Assembly (NCBI GenBank): GCA_015039465.1
Contig: MU130557.1
Coordinates: forward strand, 227,712-291,711
Length of the DNA: 64,000 bases
DNA from: Phlegmacium glaucopus
Lineage: Eukaryota; Basidiomycota; Agaricomycetes; Agaricales; Cortinariaceae
Direction: 5' to 3'
The translations under genes were made by a program, and so were the position numbers. How positions within the stretch are numbered: position 1 is the stretch's first letter; each line of letters begins with the position of its first letter. This document shows positions 22,379 through 34,899 of the stretch, piece after piece. The notes beneath the pieces were generated by a model. The model saw only the letters and a list, made by a program, of their open reading frames with translations. It was not told the origin of the DNA and did no database searches.

Positions 22379-25300
22379 GCCCGGGGTGACGTTCGGTGCA
22401 AAAGCGAGGTCGTTATCCGTCGCTGAAAGCCATGCTGACGCTTCGTCTAGTTGTTAAAAGGTCGTCATTAAAGCAGAAGATATTTGAAGGAATGGATTCG
22501 TGTTTACCAAGTCTGTCGCGTTGTTCCCTTGTTCTCTCAGCAGGCATAGTACTAATTGACCTCGAGGGCGCGAAAGTTCGTCGTAAATGCAGCGACCTAC
22601 GCACTGACCACAAAAGGGGGGGTTTGTTGAAGATTTTCAAGACACACGAGGCAGATACCAGTGAGAACCTTTATATAACGCAATTATATCCATCGGAATC
22701 AGAGATTTCAAAGGGTCAGAGCAAGATATTCTGGGCGGAAGGAATCCATCACGTACACATAACACATACCATTTCAGGGTGAACCTGCCGAGGACGCCGA
22801 ACATTAGTCGAAGTCGGTCGAATAGGCCATGGGAGTTGTACGTTGTACTCTTAGTAGCGTATCGCATTAACAAATAACCTAGATACGAGGCTATAAACAA
22901 TTCTCTTGCGTATTTGTTGGTCGATACTTGCTTTGGAAATGCAATCCTGGTGCTAGTAGGTATTGGGGATTTCTAGCATGGCAAATGATTAGCCGTGGTA
23001 ATGGCTTGAAATCCGAAGGGAATTTCCGAATCAGACTGGTGAGCGGCTAGTGTACTTACGGACGCAAATGTGGAACGTGTCTTTCTGGAAATCAACATTG
23101 AACGTGACCATGTATGGTACCGCTTGATATTTCCATTGCTGGAACTTTTCTATGTATTTCACAATACAATGGCTTCTGGGTCCCCTTCAACTTGTTGACT
23201 GCGCAACGGGAGCGATTTCACAGCTTATCGACCTGAGCGCCCATCATGATCGCTCTCAGGCTCTGACCAACACCTCTGATTAAACCGATAATCTCAAGTT
23301 AATTTCAAGTTTCCCATCCAAATAATTCTCCCTTCTTGCCCGGAAGTTGGAGTTTTTCGGTCGGTTGTCCAACTCAATATACTTCCTAGGCTTTTCTAAA
23401 CTGGGAAATGTATTACAAGTTGGGTTGAATTGCGCATGTCAGACCTCACATGAGGCTCTGGTGGCGTATTATTTCCCTTTCACATACAAGCGCTGATTGA
23501 AATTGGTCCTCTAATAGTGTACTCCTGGAGACCCTTTTGAATCCGACATGGAAACGTACACGAATTTAAAGTTAGATCTACTCAACTTTCGTTGGATCTT
23601 ACTTTCGAGGGCCTCTTTCGAGATCTTCAAGTTGATAATAATCATAAGCTACGATGAAGTTATACCGAAACCGGGTGCGAAGATTGTTGGCTTGTTCTTT
23701 TGGGAACTCTTCAAAGTAGGCTGGAAAAATAGGTTTACGATTCAAGTTGGCAGTTGAAATTGGAACCTTCGAAATATTTTGATCGCTTTAAATTGCGACG
23801 CCAATGAAGAAGGTTTTCTATAGGAATACTTATACTATACATTGACTGACTGCTATTAATGACTACTTAGAATGGACAAATACATGAAATGGATTGCATT
23901 AATTTAAAATAAGCCAAGAGTTGAAATTTATGAAAACTGAATGGAAATTTGAATAAAAGACATTTATTCAGGCCGCCGGGGGTTTATTGACACTGTCGGA
24001 GCCACTGGCAGATCAATGCGCCACATGTTTTGGAGTTTCAAAAACCCATCATATCTCACGTTCACCGAAAGGTATTGACAGATCATCATAGGTCACATTC
24101 TTCTCGTTGCTAATGAATGATAAAGTTCAAAATGAAACTGTCAACCTAAATTACACAAGGATTTTGGGGATGCGCCATAATTCAAACACTGTGTATATAT
24201 TTGGGGAGCTAGTCTGGAAATTAAATTTCTATGGTTCCGCTGGCCTCGAAGGCTCTGTGGCAGTACTAGTAGCATAGGAGGCAAGTAAAATAAATATTAT
24301 ATCTTTTGGCATCGGACGTTCTCAGAATCTCAATCGGACGGTTCCGAGTCGTTACTACGCCCTCTAAGTAGCTTCGTTGATTCATTGCGAGCAACGGAAG
24401 ATATAAACTGTCCGGAAGAAAGATGAGTACTAGTACTATCGATGAATTCTGAGACGTGATCAGGTTCTTATCTTTTTTAATCCATTCTTCTGCTTCTGAT
24501 ACCCCCAGCTGGGCTTCTATTTTCTCATACCTTAGGCACTAATTAACGCCTTATTTCGGGTGATATGAGACGATTGGGGTAAAGGACTGCTGCTCGAACC
24601 AAGGTCCTGCAAATCGAGTAAGTGCATAGGAAATTTCGAGTGACCGCGCAGTGTCATGGCTCATTCATAGCGCGATCAGTAGGCGCGAATCAATGCGATG
24701 CGTTTCACTTGATTATCGCCTCCAAGGTCCCTTCAATGCTGCTCCGACTAAGCTACTGGACCTCTGACCTCTCCATGCCCCCTTCAGCTGCTTGTACTAA
24801 AATATTTTGCTTCCCATAAACGAGCTCGAAGAGTCGGAGCAACGAACATCAAACGCGACGCCGCAAAGGCGTCTAATCGCATCCTAAAAATACAATATAG
24901 ACTTTGAAATCATTTCCAGATTCCCATATACTAGTAGGTTATTACGACTTAGCTCGGACCGGTTGATTTCAAAGTTGGATGCTATTCTTTTTCCGAGTTA
25001 AAATACTCATTGCCATTTCCATTTCTTGTTTAGCATCCCAAGAAAAGGATGTGGCGATTAGGAGGTGACATGAAACATAGTATATCTTTTTTAACGTTCT
25101 GATTATAGCTCGCTTTGTACCCGTTGCGGGCCAGTTACGATAAATGCCAGTGCCAGCGTCAGAATAATCGCCTCCTAAAATTACTATGTAGACTTTAAAA
25201 TCATTTCCAAATGCCCATATACTAGGTTACGACTTAGCTCGGACCGGTTGACTTCAAGATTGGATGCTATTCTTGTTTTTTTGTTTCTCCCGAGTCAAAA

Positions 25301-25788
25301 TACTCCATTTCTTGGTTAGCAACCCAAGAAAAGGGATAAGGGGGTGACGTGAAACAAAGTAGATCTTTTTAACGTTTGATTATAGCTCGCTTTGTACCCG
25401 CTGACGGGTCAGTTACGATAAATGCCAGTAAATGCCAGTGCTGTGTCAGAAAGTAGCCTTGATTGATCTAAAAATAGTTTGTTTGCAGCTCTGAATACTT
25501 TTACAAACATAATATGTATTTGACCATTTCCGATAAGAACACAAACAAAAATTATAAATGGTTTTACAAGTAAACAACGCCCGAAATTCCACCAATAAAT
25601 AAAAAATGCAACCCAGTAAGTAGCGTGCACGTACGTAGTATGGGGATCATGACTTGTAATAATCAAGCATCCGAAGTAAGATTAGATGAAGGAAAAACAA
25701 GGTCAGAATAAGTAACATGCACGTGATGAAGAAAATGAGGAACGAATAAGAATTGAATGACTCGGAGGGTGTACCGGTCAATGTCTAC
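22379..25788. other. Long gene-poor region
   Basis: About 3.4 kb with no convincing gene between the HMG-box start and the 3' end of the NT-C2 gene. The first few hundred bases are probably the HMG-gene promoter and leader. The rest is AT-rich with a direct repeat, listed separately. Confidence 0.5.
24870..25440. repeat. Tandem direct repeat, two ~280-bp units
   Basis: Units at about 24.87-25.16 kb and 25.16-25.44 kb share an ordered set of blocks: TATAGACTTT/TGTAGACTTT, AATCATTTCCA, CCCATATACTAG, ACGACTTAGCTCGGACCGGT, TTGGATGCTATTCTT, CCCAAGAAAAGG and AGCTCGCTTTGTACCCG. Similarity is high with small indels. No coding capacity is apparent. Confidence 0.8.
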
Positions 25789-27689
25789 CTACATTCTTGT
25801 CGCAGGCGTCTCAGGACGTGTTGTACGACGCCTCCACCATCCTTTCATACCTCCAAATGTCGCTGTCGTTGTCGTCACTGGCAAGTCCTCCACCAATTCT
25901 TCAACATTCGCCTCAGGCACACTCCGCGGAATCGCAGTCACAGGCGATTCCAATTTGTATCCTCCACTTTCCTTCGATCTGCCCTTGGACGACGAAGTGG
26001 TGGTCGTATGCAAACTGGTACTGCTGCTAGCCGTGCTGTAGTGATAAAAGGAAGATGAGACGTCTTGCGTCAGACTATTTTGCCTCTTGCTTATAGTTGC
26101 GTGGGGGTCTACCACCACACCACTCAATCCTAGCCCGATCCCGGTTATGTTCTTGGTTGCTTCTGTGACATAAGGATCATATATCGTGAATGGGTTTTCA
26201 TGCTTCTTGTCTGCAATCTTGGTTGGGTTGAAAAGCGCCTCGATAAGCGTTTCGGTGGTCTTGGTTCCATAGGCATGTGGTAAGCGTTGAATGTCGAACG
26301 CTATTTCGACATCGTCTGGACCATCTATGTCGTCGAGTTCTTCTTCGGACTCGCTTTCCATAGCAGTCGTCCCATCTGACGCTTTGCGATCGAATCCGCG
26401 TTGGGACCTAGCCGATTTGGGAAACCTGCCTGATCTTGCAGTGCCCAAGAGATCCATCTCAAGTTCTTCCTGGTCACGATATGGGCCAAATAGGTTCAAA
26501 GTTTGGGGTCTTTTACGAACGGCCTCGTCATCCAGAAAGCCGGCGATTCCAGTTAAAATCTCTCCCTTGGGCAGAGCCGGCGCAATATAGGTGGTCTCGC
26601 CACTGACATGCTCAAGTTCGACAGTTAACTTAAAAGGAACGAAAAATCAGTTAAGGTTCAGATGCCAAGTCAAATACCATCTATTACCTTCAAAACGGCA
26701 TTTGTCTTGCTTTCCTTGAGAAGGTATTTCCGTTCTACACTTCCTTTCCCTACATATTCTGCGAGATTGAGATAAACGGCTCCCAAACGTGGGTTCTGAG
26801 GCGATCCGCCGGGATCATCTGGAATAACGCGCTGCATTACTACAAGTTTCAGAGGTTGCGGTTGGATTTGATAGGTTTCGCGATCGATGTCGAATTTGAG
26901 GATGGTATCCAAAGTATGCGACCACACAACGGAGTGTTCTTGAAGCTTGAGAAATGACGTTGTTCCCCGCCGGAGGGTAGCAGTGATAGGAACAGAGGTG
27001 GATACAATGGCTGACAGATCGAGTGGCTCATTTACATTTGACTCAGGGACCATGGTGACATGAGATGCGTTGGCAGTTGCAGAGTTGAAGATGCGTGAAG
27101 AGCCCGACGAATGAAGGGTGGGCTGTGAAGGAACCGTCGAAAGGTACGATGAAGTGTGAGTGCCGCTTTCTACGGAACCCACTGAGGTTGAGCGATCAGC
27201 AGGCGCTCTCGACGCCGGCTGCCCACTAGCCACTCCGTGGGTGACATTTGTAAGAGGTGGGTGCGCAACATCATGATTTCCATTTCCAGCAAGCAACTCG
27301 CCATCGGAGTTCCTCCCCTTCCCCTTATCGTCCTTTGAGTTCTTTTTGACATTCCCCTTAACGCGTCCTAAAAGTCCCTTCTTCGACGCTGAAGACGATT
27401 GCACATCCTTGAACTTCCATCGGACACCAAATTCTCCGCTTACAAACGGTACACTGGAGATTTGGTGGATTTGAATACGTGCGCGAAAGTTAGCATGACG
27501 TGGTAAGAGATGGCCGAGTTGAGCACGGATACCCGCGCTTGGAGTTGGTGGGGGAACTAATTCATTGATGCTGACGCTGCTGCCTTTACGTACGACGGTT
27601 TTGTTCAGAAAGAGATGAGTTGGGGACTTTAAACCGTCCTCTAGATTGCGGGAAGTCGGTGGGGGAAGGGATGTTTTGGGCAGAAGCAT
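25789..27689 (-). CDS. NT-C2 (EEIG1/EHBP1 N-terminal) domain protein
   Basis: Two exons (27689-26688, 26628-25789; 59-bp intron) encode 613 aa. The N-terminal ~340 residues look like an NT-type C2 domain: RARIQIHQISSVPFVSGEFG, VRWKFKDVQ, then after a long Ser-rich insert LQEHSVVWSHTLDTILKFDI, LKLVVMQRV and LGAVYLNLAEYVGKG. Such domains are thought to bind membranes or link endocytic cargo to the cytoskeleton. The C-terminal part is polar, with an acidic stretch (ESESEEELDDIDGPDD) and a basic WWRRRTTRPE end. No membrane span is seen. The role is inferred from the domain only. Confidence 0.85.
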
Positions 27690-28056
27690 ACCGGAGATGG
27701 TGGTAAGTGAAACAGTAAATTTGGGGTGCCCCCTGAGAGTAATCTATATGATTGTATGTATCGTGAGTGATCAGAACTGGAATATTTTTGTTCCGTGTTG
27801 TCAGGTGCGTCAGTTCAATGTCGCCGATGATGATGATATTATAGGACAGTAGCGTAGAGTCGCCAATTAAGTGGTCGAGGAAAGCTCGGCGAAAGAATAC
27901 ATTTTTTGAGGGGCGCTTAGAGCCCTTATATAAGAGTAGGAAGGAAGGAGCAGTGGCCTTATCGTATGTCTTAAAATAAAATACAAAAACGTTGCTAAGC
28001 ATGAGTCAAATATGCACACGTAAGTCTAAACAGTCCAACACAATAGTTGACTCATA

Positions 28057-28772
28057 TTAAGATACTGCCGGTAAAATAGTAGCAGGTTTACTGCCTTCCC
28101 TCTGCTTCAACCATTCGATAGTATCGTGCGCACTAAATGTAAAATAGGGTCAAACCATGTCCAGTGCTCAGAAAAGACAGTTAGAACTTGCCTAGCAAGC
28201 GATCCATGCTTCCCCATGCTTTTGGCAGCCTCAAATCTCGCCAAACGGGCCGTCTCCAAGCTAAGAGACGGAATGACATATGATTTCAGCCCAGTTGGAA
28301 GTGTCTGGCGTTCCGAAGCTGAAATTATGGCGAAGCGTGTCGGTGGCAACTTCCCCCGCTTTTTCAGTTCTGCTTCCCTTAGAACCGAACGTAATCGCAT
28401 TCCTTCGTGTCCCAGAATTTCTGGAGATGAAGTTTTGAGATAGTTATCTATACCACCTTTCTATAGAAACACACACACAAGTACCAAGAGGTGGAGGGTC
28501 AGGCACATGTAGTCATATGAAAATGAAAACGTTTCACGCACCTTCTTGATGGTCTTCAATGCCCTTGTTGTCAGTTTAACACGAATCATGTCTCCCATTA
28601 TCTCTGACGGTAATCGTTTTTGCTGGACATTAGGCAGCCAAGTCCGTCGCGTCTTGTGCTTCGAGAAGGGTACATTGTTTCCGTATTGCTTCGTTTTACC
28701 TTGAAACAGACCACCCTGGGACCGCTTAAAGGGCTGGGAGACCACATCCCACAACACTTTACTCGGAATCAT
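28057..28772 (-). CDS. Mitochondrial ribosomal protein bL28m
   Basis: This encodes the L28-family protein of the mitochondrial large subunit, 191 aa from three exons (28772-28542, 28460-28192, 28132-28057; sum 576 nt). Family text is clear: FKRSQGGLFQGKTKQYGNNV, PFSKHKTRRTWLPNVQ, IRVKLTTRALKTIKK and GGIDNYLKTSSPE. The C-terminal extension is typical of fungal mitochondrial L28. The second intron begins GCAAGT and ends AG, a GC-AG intron, and only this choice keeps the frame to SAHDTIEWLKQREG and the stop. A 5' leader of unknown length lies above 28772. Confidence 0.9.
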
Positions 28773-29473
28773 TGGCGATGGCGGTTATGGGCCCGTGGAT
28801 CGACGTTTGTAGACTTGAGTACTAAGGTCGTCGTTGTGCTCTTTCAGTTTTTTATTTGTGCATGTATAGACCAAAAGCCATTGACCTCATCAAGCCGAAG
28901 GATTCGGCTACAAGCTTTCCGAACGTCGGCATGGAAGATGTATTCCTAAGCTCCTATCAGAGAAAACTAGAGAAAACTCTCATACTTATAACCATCAGGC
29001 TCCATCAGGTCTACACAATTTCAAATTCTTAAAATAAAGATTGGGGTAAGGGAGGGTAAGGGCTGGTAAGGGGTAGGTACATGGCCTATTTATATCCCGG
29101 TTATCGACGGAGCCCATACCAAGAATGCACTCTACATACTCCTACATAAGAGTCTATAAGAGTACATAAGTCGGTCGGCTCCAAATGCTTCGAAAGATCC
29201 CGAAAAAAGTTAATTATAACCTAATTTAGCAGACAGGCTGAGAAGGGCTGAGACAGCCCCTGAAGGTTGCCTCCGTCCATAACTGGGGCCAGCTGGGGCC
29301 CCACATAAACTCGTAACAAACTCTGATGAAGCCTTGAAAACATTTTAATATCTCATTAACGAATTGATACCTCCAAGCCCTCAGTACAAGTTAAGTTCCC
29401 TGATTAGAAATGATCGGAAAAAAAGGAAAAAGCGGGTATAGTAGTACTACTACTACGATGTCACGGTATTCCT
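28773..29473. other. Intergenic, no gene seen
   Basis: Contains short tandem-like stretches near 29.04-29.08 kb (GGGTAAGG type) and 29.13-29.17 kb (CATAAGAGT type). No gene is supported. Confidence 0.5.
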
Positions 29474-31917
29474 TCAGTTAAATTTCAACGCTCGTCGGTG
29501 GTGATACACAGCAGGATCAGAATTTATGAAATCAATCTGCTCTTTGCGGTAATCGTCTGGAATAACCGTTGTGTTGGCGCCATTCAACTGCAACAGGACC
29601 TAATTTATTGAATGAAATAGCGCTGGTAAGACAATATTACAGCACACAAGTCAAGGAGAAACAAACCTGGTTTTTAGGAGTGTATTGAGGCCAGTTAGGA
29701 CCTAGAACGCCATAATGTCAAGGAACGAATTACAACTGGTTGGGGTAAAGTGGCACTTACGAGGAGTTCCATGACCATCGTTAGGATCAAGACTCGTCGC
29801 GAAAGATACCCAATAATCAATCATGAGAATGCTGATGCGAAGAGCAGAGGCTGATGTGTCTGAAGGTGCACCGTAAACGAAGGGAACCTCGGATCCATGT
29901 GATACTGTTATTAAGCCTCAGCATATCGACGGGAGATGGAAACTAAATTGGACAAACCTCCAGCATTTGGGTTACCGTTGGGCTGTGGCTGCGTGAAGAG
30001 ATAACCAAAGGTCTTCACTCCAGCTCCGCTTGCAGCTTGGATCCAGCTTCTTCGCTGCGACTGGAAACTCAGATCACCATTCTTATTAAAAATAGTCAAT
30101 AAAAATGAAGATAAATAAGATACAACACCGAACTCAACTAAGGCGGCTGCTCGCTTGTAGCCAGAGTCTAGTCCGAAGGTTTCATTCCCAGTGTTGAAGG
30201 GAGATCCGAGGGCTGGGATATCGGGATATAGTTCGAGCAACCTATCTGCCGTGGCCTGAAGAATATCCGGGTTAACGAGTGGCGGCGAGTAACTCGTGAT
30301 GAAGTTTTCACGAATGTCTTCCGTTGACACCAGGGTTTTGGAGGTGAAATCCGTCCCTGAAACGCAAGAGAAAAATTAGTCATTTTTTTAATGCTTTTTT
30401 ACTGTGATAAAAACAAACAAACCTTCATCCAAATTTGTACCAGCAATGAAAGGGAGACGAGCAAAGTGTCCCACCTTGATGAGGTTTGAAGCGATATCGG
30501 GGAAAAGACCGCCGGGACCGTCAATAGTAGGATCAAACCCGAACAATTCTGGAGCTTCGGCGAGAGATTGACCAAGACCGGTAAAAATATCACTCGAGTT
30601 TGCTGCCATCAAACAATCAAAAGTATTGCCAGATGTAGCCAATGAGGCGCATGAAGAAACACCAGAGACGAAGTTCTGCCAGTCAATCTCCCGACGTGCC
30701 GCGTTGAACTCCAATGCTGTTGCCGCAGAACCCGACTCCAAGATCTTTAAAAAGTAATAATGTTGAATTGGTAGGTCTTTCTCTAGAAACTGAGTGATGG
30801 CTTACAACTGCTCTAGCCAATTTGTCAAGGGGAGAATTCAAGAAGAGTACAGCCGTCATGATTGCACCAGCACTCTCTCCAAATGCTGTAACCTAGATAT
30901 CATGAGCGTTCTAGCACAGAGGAGGATGGTTCGTTGCTAAGTTACCTTTTTCTTGTCACCGCCAAAAGTTTCAATATTCGCTTGGACCCATTCCAGCGCT
31001 GCTAATTGATCCTTGAGGGCCAGGTTGAGGGCTCCTCGGTTAGCAGCTAATATGCCAGCATGAGCGACGGAAATACATAGATGTATCGTCAAAAATTACC
31101 TTCTTGACCTTGAGGGAAGCCTAGTGGTCCCAGACGGTAGTTGAAATTGACATATACGACAGGCGTTCCCTGAAAAACATGGTTAAAGTTCCGCAGTGAT
31201 AAGATCATTTCATGGGATCCATACCCGAGCCACACTCTGAGCCACGATAGCACTGCCATTGTATATCGAGGCTTCACCAGCGTCGAAACCGCCACCATAA
31301 CTATTTCAAGATATTACACAACATGGACAAAGCATCCAAGAAAATTTTCACATACGTCCAAAATAACTGTGGGGGGGGTGGCAGAAGATTTTTATTAAGT
31401 CGTTATTACTCACAGTCTATGTTAACTTACCACGGGAAGTTTTGCATTTGACTTCAACCCTCGAGGTCTATAGACGTTAATGGTCAAACAGTCCTCCGAG
31501 AACGATGCCGAAGGGTGTTTCTATGAACAGTAAGACTTGCAGTTGACAGGAAGGGAACATGAAAATGGCCTTACTCCTTGTAGACACCCCAGGCCGAAAT
31601 TGCTTGCGTCGAAAGTTTTCCCATCAAGCTTTGTTTTGAGAACGGGTGGTTTCAACCGTAATTTACCGAGGGGAGGTTCGGCAAAAGGTATTCCTGTAAG
31701 TTAAAAAAAACTACCTTGAGCTTGGCGATACACAGGAAGTTTTGAATTTCGTACCACCAAAGAAATCCAACTGGAGTCCCGTTATGTCTCTTCCAGTCAA
31801 TGTAGTACCCCCAAGTTTGATTTGGGGAGTAGCGGGTTGGGGAGGAGCAGGATGGCCAGAAACAGCAGCATGGGCTACGGCTAGAAGACCCAGCACGTAA
31901 GTAAGACTGAGAAACAT
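29474..31917 (-). CDS. Secreted type-B carboxylesterase/lipase
   Basis: This is an alpha/beta-hydrolase of the carboxylesterase type-B (cholinesterase-like) family, predicted to hydrolyse ester substrates outside the cell. It starts with a signal peptide, MFLSLTYVLGLLAVAHA. Family blocks in order are IPFAEPPLGKLR, EDCLTINVYRP, a YGGGF oxyanion segment, VYVNFNYRLGPLGFP, the nucleophile elbow TAFGESAGA, GTNLDEG (acidic member of the triad) and SHGSEVPFVYG (catalytic His). All three catalytic positions are present. At least eight short introns interrupt it. I fixed only the start and the TGA stop with confidence and left the exact exon borders open. Confidence 0.9.
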
Positions 31918-33529
31918 GTCAACTCCGGGTGTGGGTACAAAATTTCGAACTTCGTACATGGGTTGGTAGCAATTCTTATAGATCTTTGAATATCTGGCTC
32001 TTGCTGACGAGTAAGTGATCTCCATAGCGCACACATGGTCTTCACCATGTCAGCAGATACAATTTCGTGACTGAAAGATCTCCATATTTATCGATAATTT
32101 GGTTTAATTGGTTCGGAAAGTCGCATGAGAGAATTATGAGGAGATCAAGTGCATCCGATTTTCAGGGGGTTGAATTCCTCCGAATGTTACTGCATAGTGC
32201 AGTATGCTTCGCGAGCAGTCACAAGCCTTCGTAAGCCCAGAACTAAAAAAACGCTAGGTACGCTAGGTACTAACCTCTGAAGATAAATATGATGGCGGGC
32301 CCAGGCGGAATGTTGCGGCTGGAGAAGACCCTAGGCACCGGCAAACAAGATACCCGGAGCAATCGAAGGCTCAAGAGGGCCTGACACCAAGGACGAACTG
32401 CTTGTCCTGTGACTACTAGCTGTAATCGAACCCTTCTTAACATCTCAACTCATACCCCTCTGTGGGTTGGGCTGAGTGCCTTGAGGGGCTTGAAGACTCA
32501 GGCTAAAAATAGAACTTGTAAAAAAAAAACTCACTATAGCGTATTCATGGCAAATAACATCTAATGTAAAGTATTTACACCAGCACCGATGCATATCTTG
32601 AATGACTGATGCAGACTTGATGCAGGCAGCAGCTTGCAGAACTTCGCGACAAGAAGGCGGGCGCTCAGCGCTCAATATCAATATCAACATTGTCGTCAGT
32701 GTATCATCCCCAGATTCCCCACAAACGTCCCCACGTGCTTCTACTGCTTCCATGACATTGATAAATTTCCTGATCTGTCACCGATTCCGTGACAACGTGA
32801 GATTACCCGACTTGCTCCTGTCGCATAGTTTCACTTCAAGGGTCTGCCTTCTTGATTTTCTTCAAAAACAAATCCAATCCTCAGGATTCGTGTCCTTTCA
32901 TTATAATTTTCATGACTAAAATCTATGGATTTTGCCCGCAGAGGGTATGGGCTATAGCGGACTTGTGGGTTATGGTGTGCAAATACCTGCCTACCAAGTC
33001 GGTGGAAACTTGGAAAGGAGTTATAGGCTGCCACTCCAGAGGTATGGGGAGGGGTTCGAATGTATCTAGTCAACAAGTGGAAACACACCCGGGGTTTATC
33101 ATTCCATTCCATGTCAATGAATACCAGAATTTCTACCGAAATGAAGTCACACAGCCGATCGCGGGGTAAGCCAGAGGGAAAAAGGGTCAGTGTCAAGAAG
33201 CTGGTGCAGTAGTAAACTCGTAGGACAAGTCACATACAGAGCGTTAGATGGCCACAAGATTCGATTAAATACTTACTGAGGGACTCACAGCCTCTGTAGT
33301 ACTGTACAATGGTTAGCCACTGAAACCGCTGCACAAAGCCAACCCTAACCCTAACTGCACCACGCTAGCACATTTTAGGTTACAGTAAGTGAATAGTGCG
33401 CATCAGAAAAACTTGACATTCATGACATTCAATGAGCTATAGCTTTGAAAGGTCGGTAGATGAAACGAAATAATTCGCCTTATATACAGACACATGTAGG
33501 GATTGTGTAGAACTACCTCCTTGCCAGCC
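31918..33529. other. Intergenic, promoter side of two divergent genes
   Basis: About 1.6 kb between the leftward esterase and the rightward first GH25 gene. No gene is supported. Two CCCTAA units occur near 33.34 kb, too few to call telomeric. A TATATA box lies about 50 bp upstream of the GH25 start. Confidence 0.5.
33479..33486 (+). promoter_or_regulatory. TATA-like element before GH25 copy 1
   Basis: A TTATATAC stretch sits about 45 bp upstream of the start codon. Copies 2 and 3 instead carry a conserved CTACAAATAGAGG at the corresponding place, so copy 1 has a different core promoter. Confidence 0.35.
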
Positions 33530-34450
33530 ATGTTCCGCCCCCTCCTTCTTCTCCCAGCTCTCATCGCTTCGTCGTACGGTCTCATCTCCGCCGTCGACTC
33601 TTCCTCGCTCGTGCCCAAAGCTACCTATGTTAAAGCTTTCGGCGAGGGCTTCACCAAGGCTATCATTCGCGGCTATGAAGAAGCCTGCGGCGTCGGTGGC
33701 GAAGTAGACCCAAACTTTGTCGCCTCATACAACAATGCCCGGGCAGCGGGGTACACCGACATTGACACGTACTGGTTCCCGTGCAATGGATCGGGGCATA
33801 ACTGCAAGTCGTACGCTACCCAGATAGCCGAGCTTGGGGCGACGTTCAAGGCACATTCGATGAAGATTGGGACAATTTGGATTGATTTAGAGAAAGATGC
33901 TGCAATCTGCAACAATGTTAGTATTCGAGTCCCAAACCCTAAACGTAATTCAATTCGTTGATACGGGCATTTTGGTACAGTGGAACTATGGTACCGCTGG
34001 CAATAAGGCTCAAGCGCAGTCTTTGATTTCTGCAATCAGGAATAGTGGCTTCAAGTTTGGTATCTACAGTTCCCCTGGAGTCAGTCATCCAAACCCGAAT
34101 TTCAACGCATGACAGAAACTGACAATAGATCAGGAATGGGGCACACTCTTCGGGTCAACTAGTTTCGTTCTCGACAACTCTGCGCCTCTCTGGTTCGCGA
34201 CTTTCAACAACGTCAAGGTCAGTATTTTAAATTATGGTGTATTCAATTATCGGAACATCTTAAACATTTTTTTTGTTCGTAGACTCTCACGCTAGGAACT
34301 CCCTTCGGCGGGTAAGTCCTGTCCATATTTTTCTTCCCATGAAGACAGTTTGAACAAACTTTGTCAATTAGATGGACCACTGCTGTTGGCCACCAGTACA
34401 CCGATGTCTCTGCCTCAGGACTATTTGACCTCAGCGTCTTTGCTTCTTAA
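33530..34450 (+). CDS. GH25 lysozyme-like secreted protein, copy 1
   Basis: This is a glycoside hydrolase family 25 (Chalaropsis-type lysozyme) homologue, predicted to cleave peptidoglycan muramyl bonds outside the cell. Five exons (33530-33916, 33981-34079, 34134-34217, 34283-34311, 34372-34450) sum to 678 nt, 225 aa. A signal peptide (MFRPLLLLPALIASSYG) precedes SAVDSSSL, where Asp23 matches the first conserved GH25 Asp. The DxE pair is in GTIWIDLEKD (Asp119, Glu121). Later motifs are WNYGTAGNKAQAQ, GFKFGIYSSPG and GHQYTDVS. It differs from the other two copies by one extra C-terminal Ser and by a distinct promoter. It is followed by a membrane-protein pseudogene. Confidence 0.88.
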
Positions 34451-34899
34451 TCCCGTTCAGCGCCCTAATGGAGAGACTAGCTGTCTTTGTAGTAAAAAGG
34501 CAAAGATCTATATTACCCTAAGTAGCTCGCAGTCTTTTATGTTATTTTGCACTCAATGAATGTTAATCGTATCTAAGTCCAGTTGGAACCGGCGATAGCA
34601 TGTGATGATTTTCATACTGTTTCCCTCCTCTTCCACATCTACTCTCTTAGCTTCCCACCTGAGTATCTGCTTCTGTGTGCCGTATTGCCATTGAAAAGCT
34701 TTTCAGGTGCTTTATGGGTTGAATTTTGACCTTGTTCGGGATATCGTCGGCTAGGACTATATATCTGCTCGTAACCGACCCAATCCCTCGCTGTGGATGT
34801 TACGACATACTCAAGGTAAGCAAATGAGACTAGCCTTATCAGCCTCGCGATGACCTTGCTCGCCGCGTTCAACCGCATCACGATGGAATCGTGATTGAA

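Noticed and set aside
26291..26590. 99-aa plus-strand frame
   Set aside because: Antisense shadow of the NT-C2 gene second exon.
33335..33357. CCCTAACCCTAA-like run
   Set aside because: Only two TTAGGG-type units. Too short for an interstitial telomere, and expected by chance.
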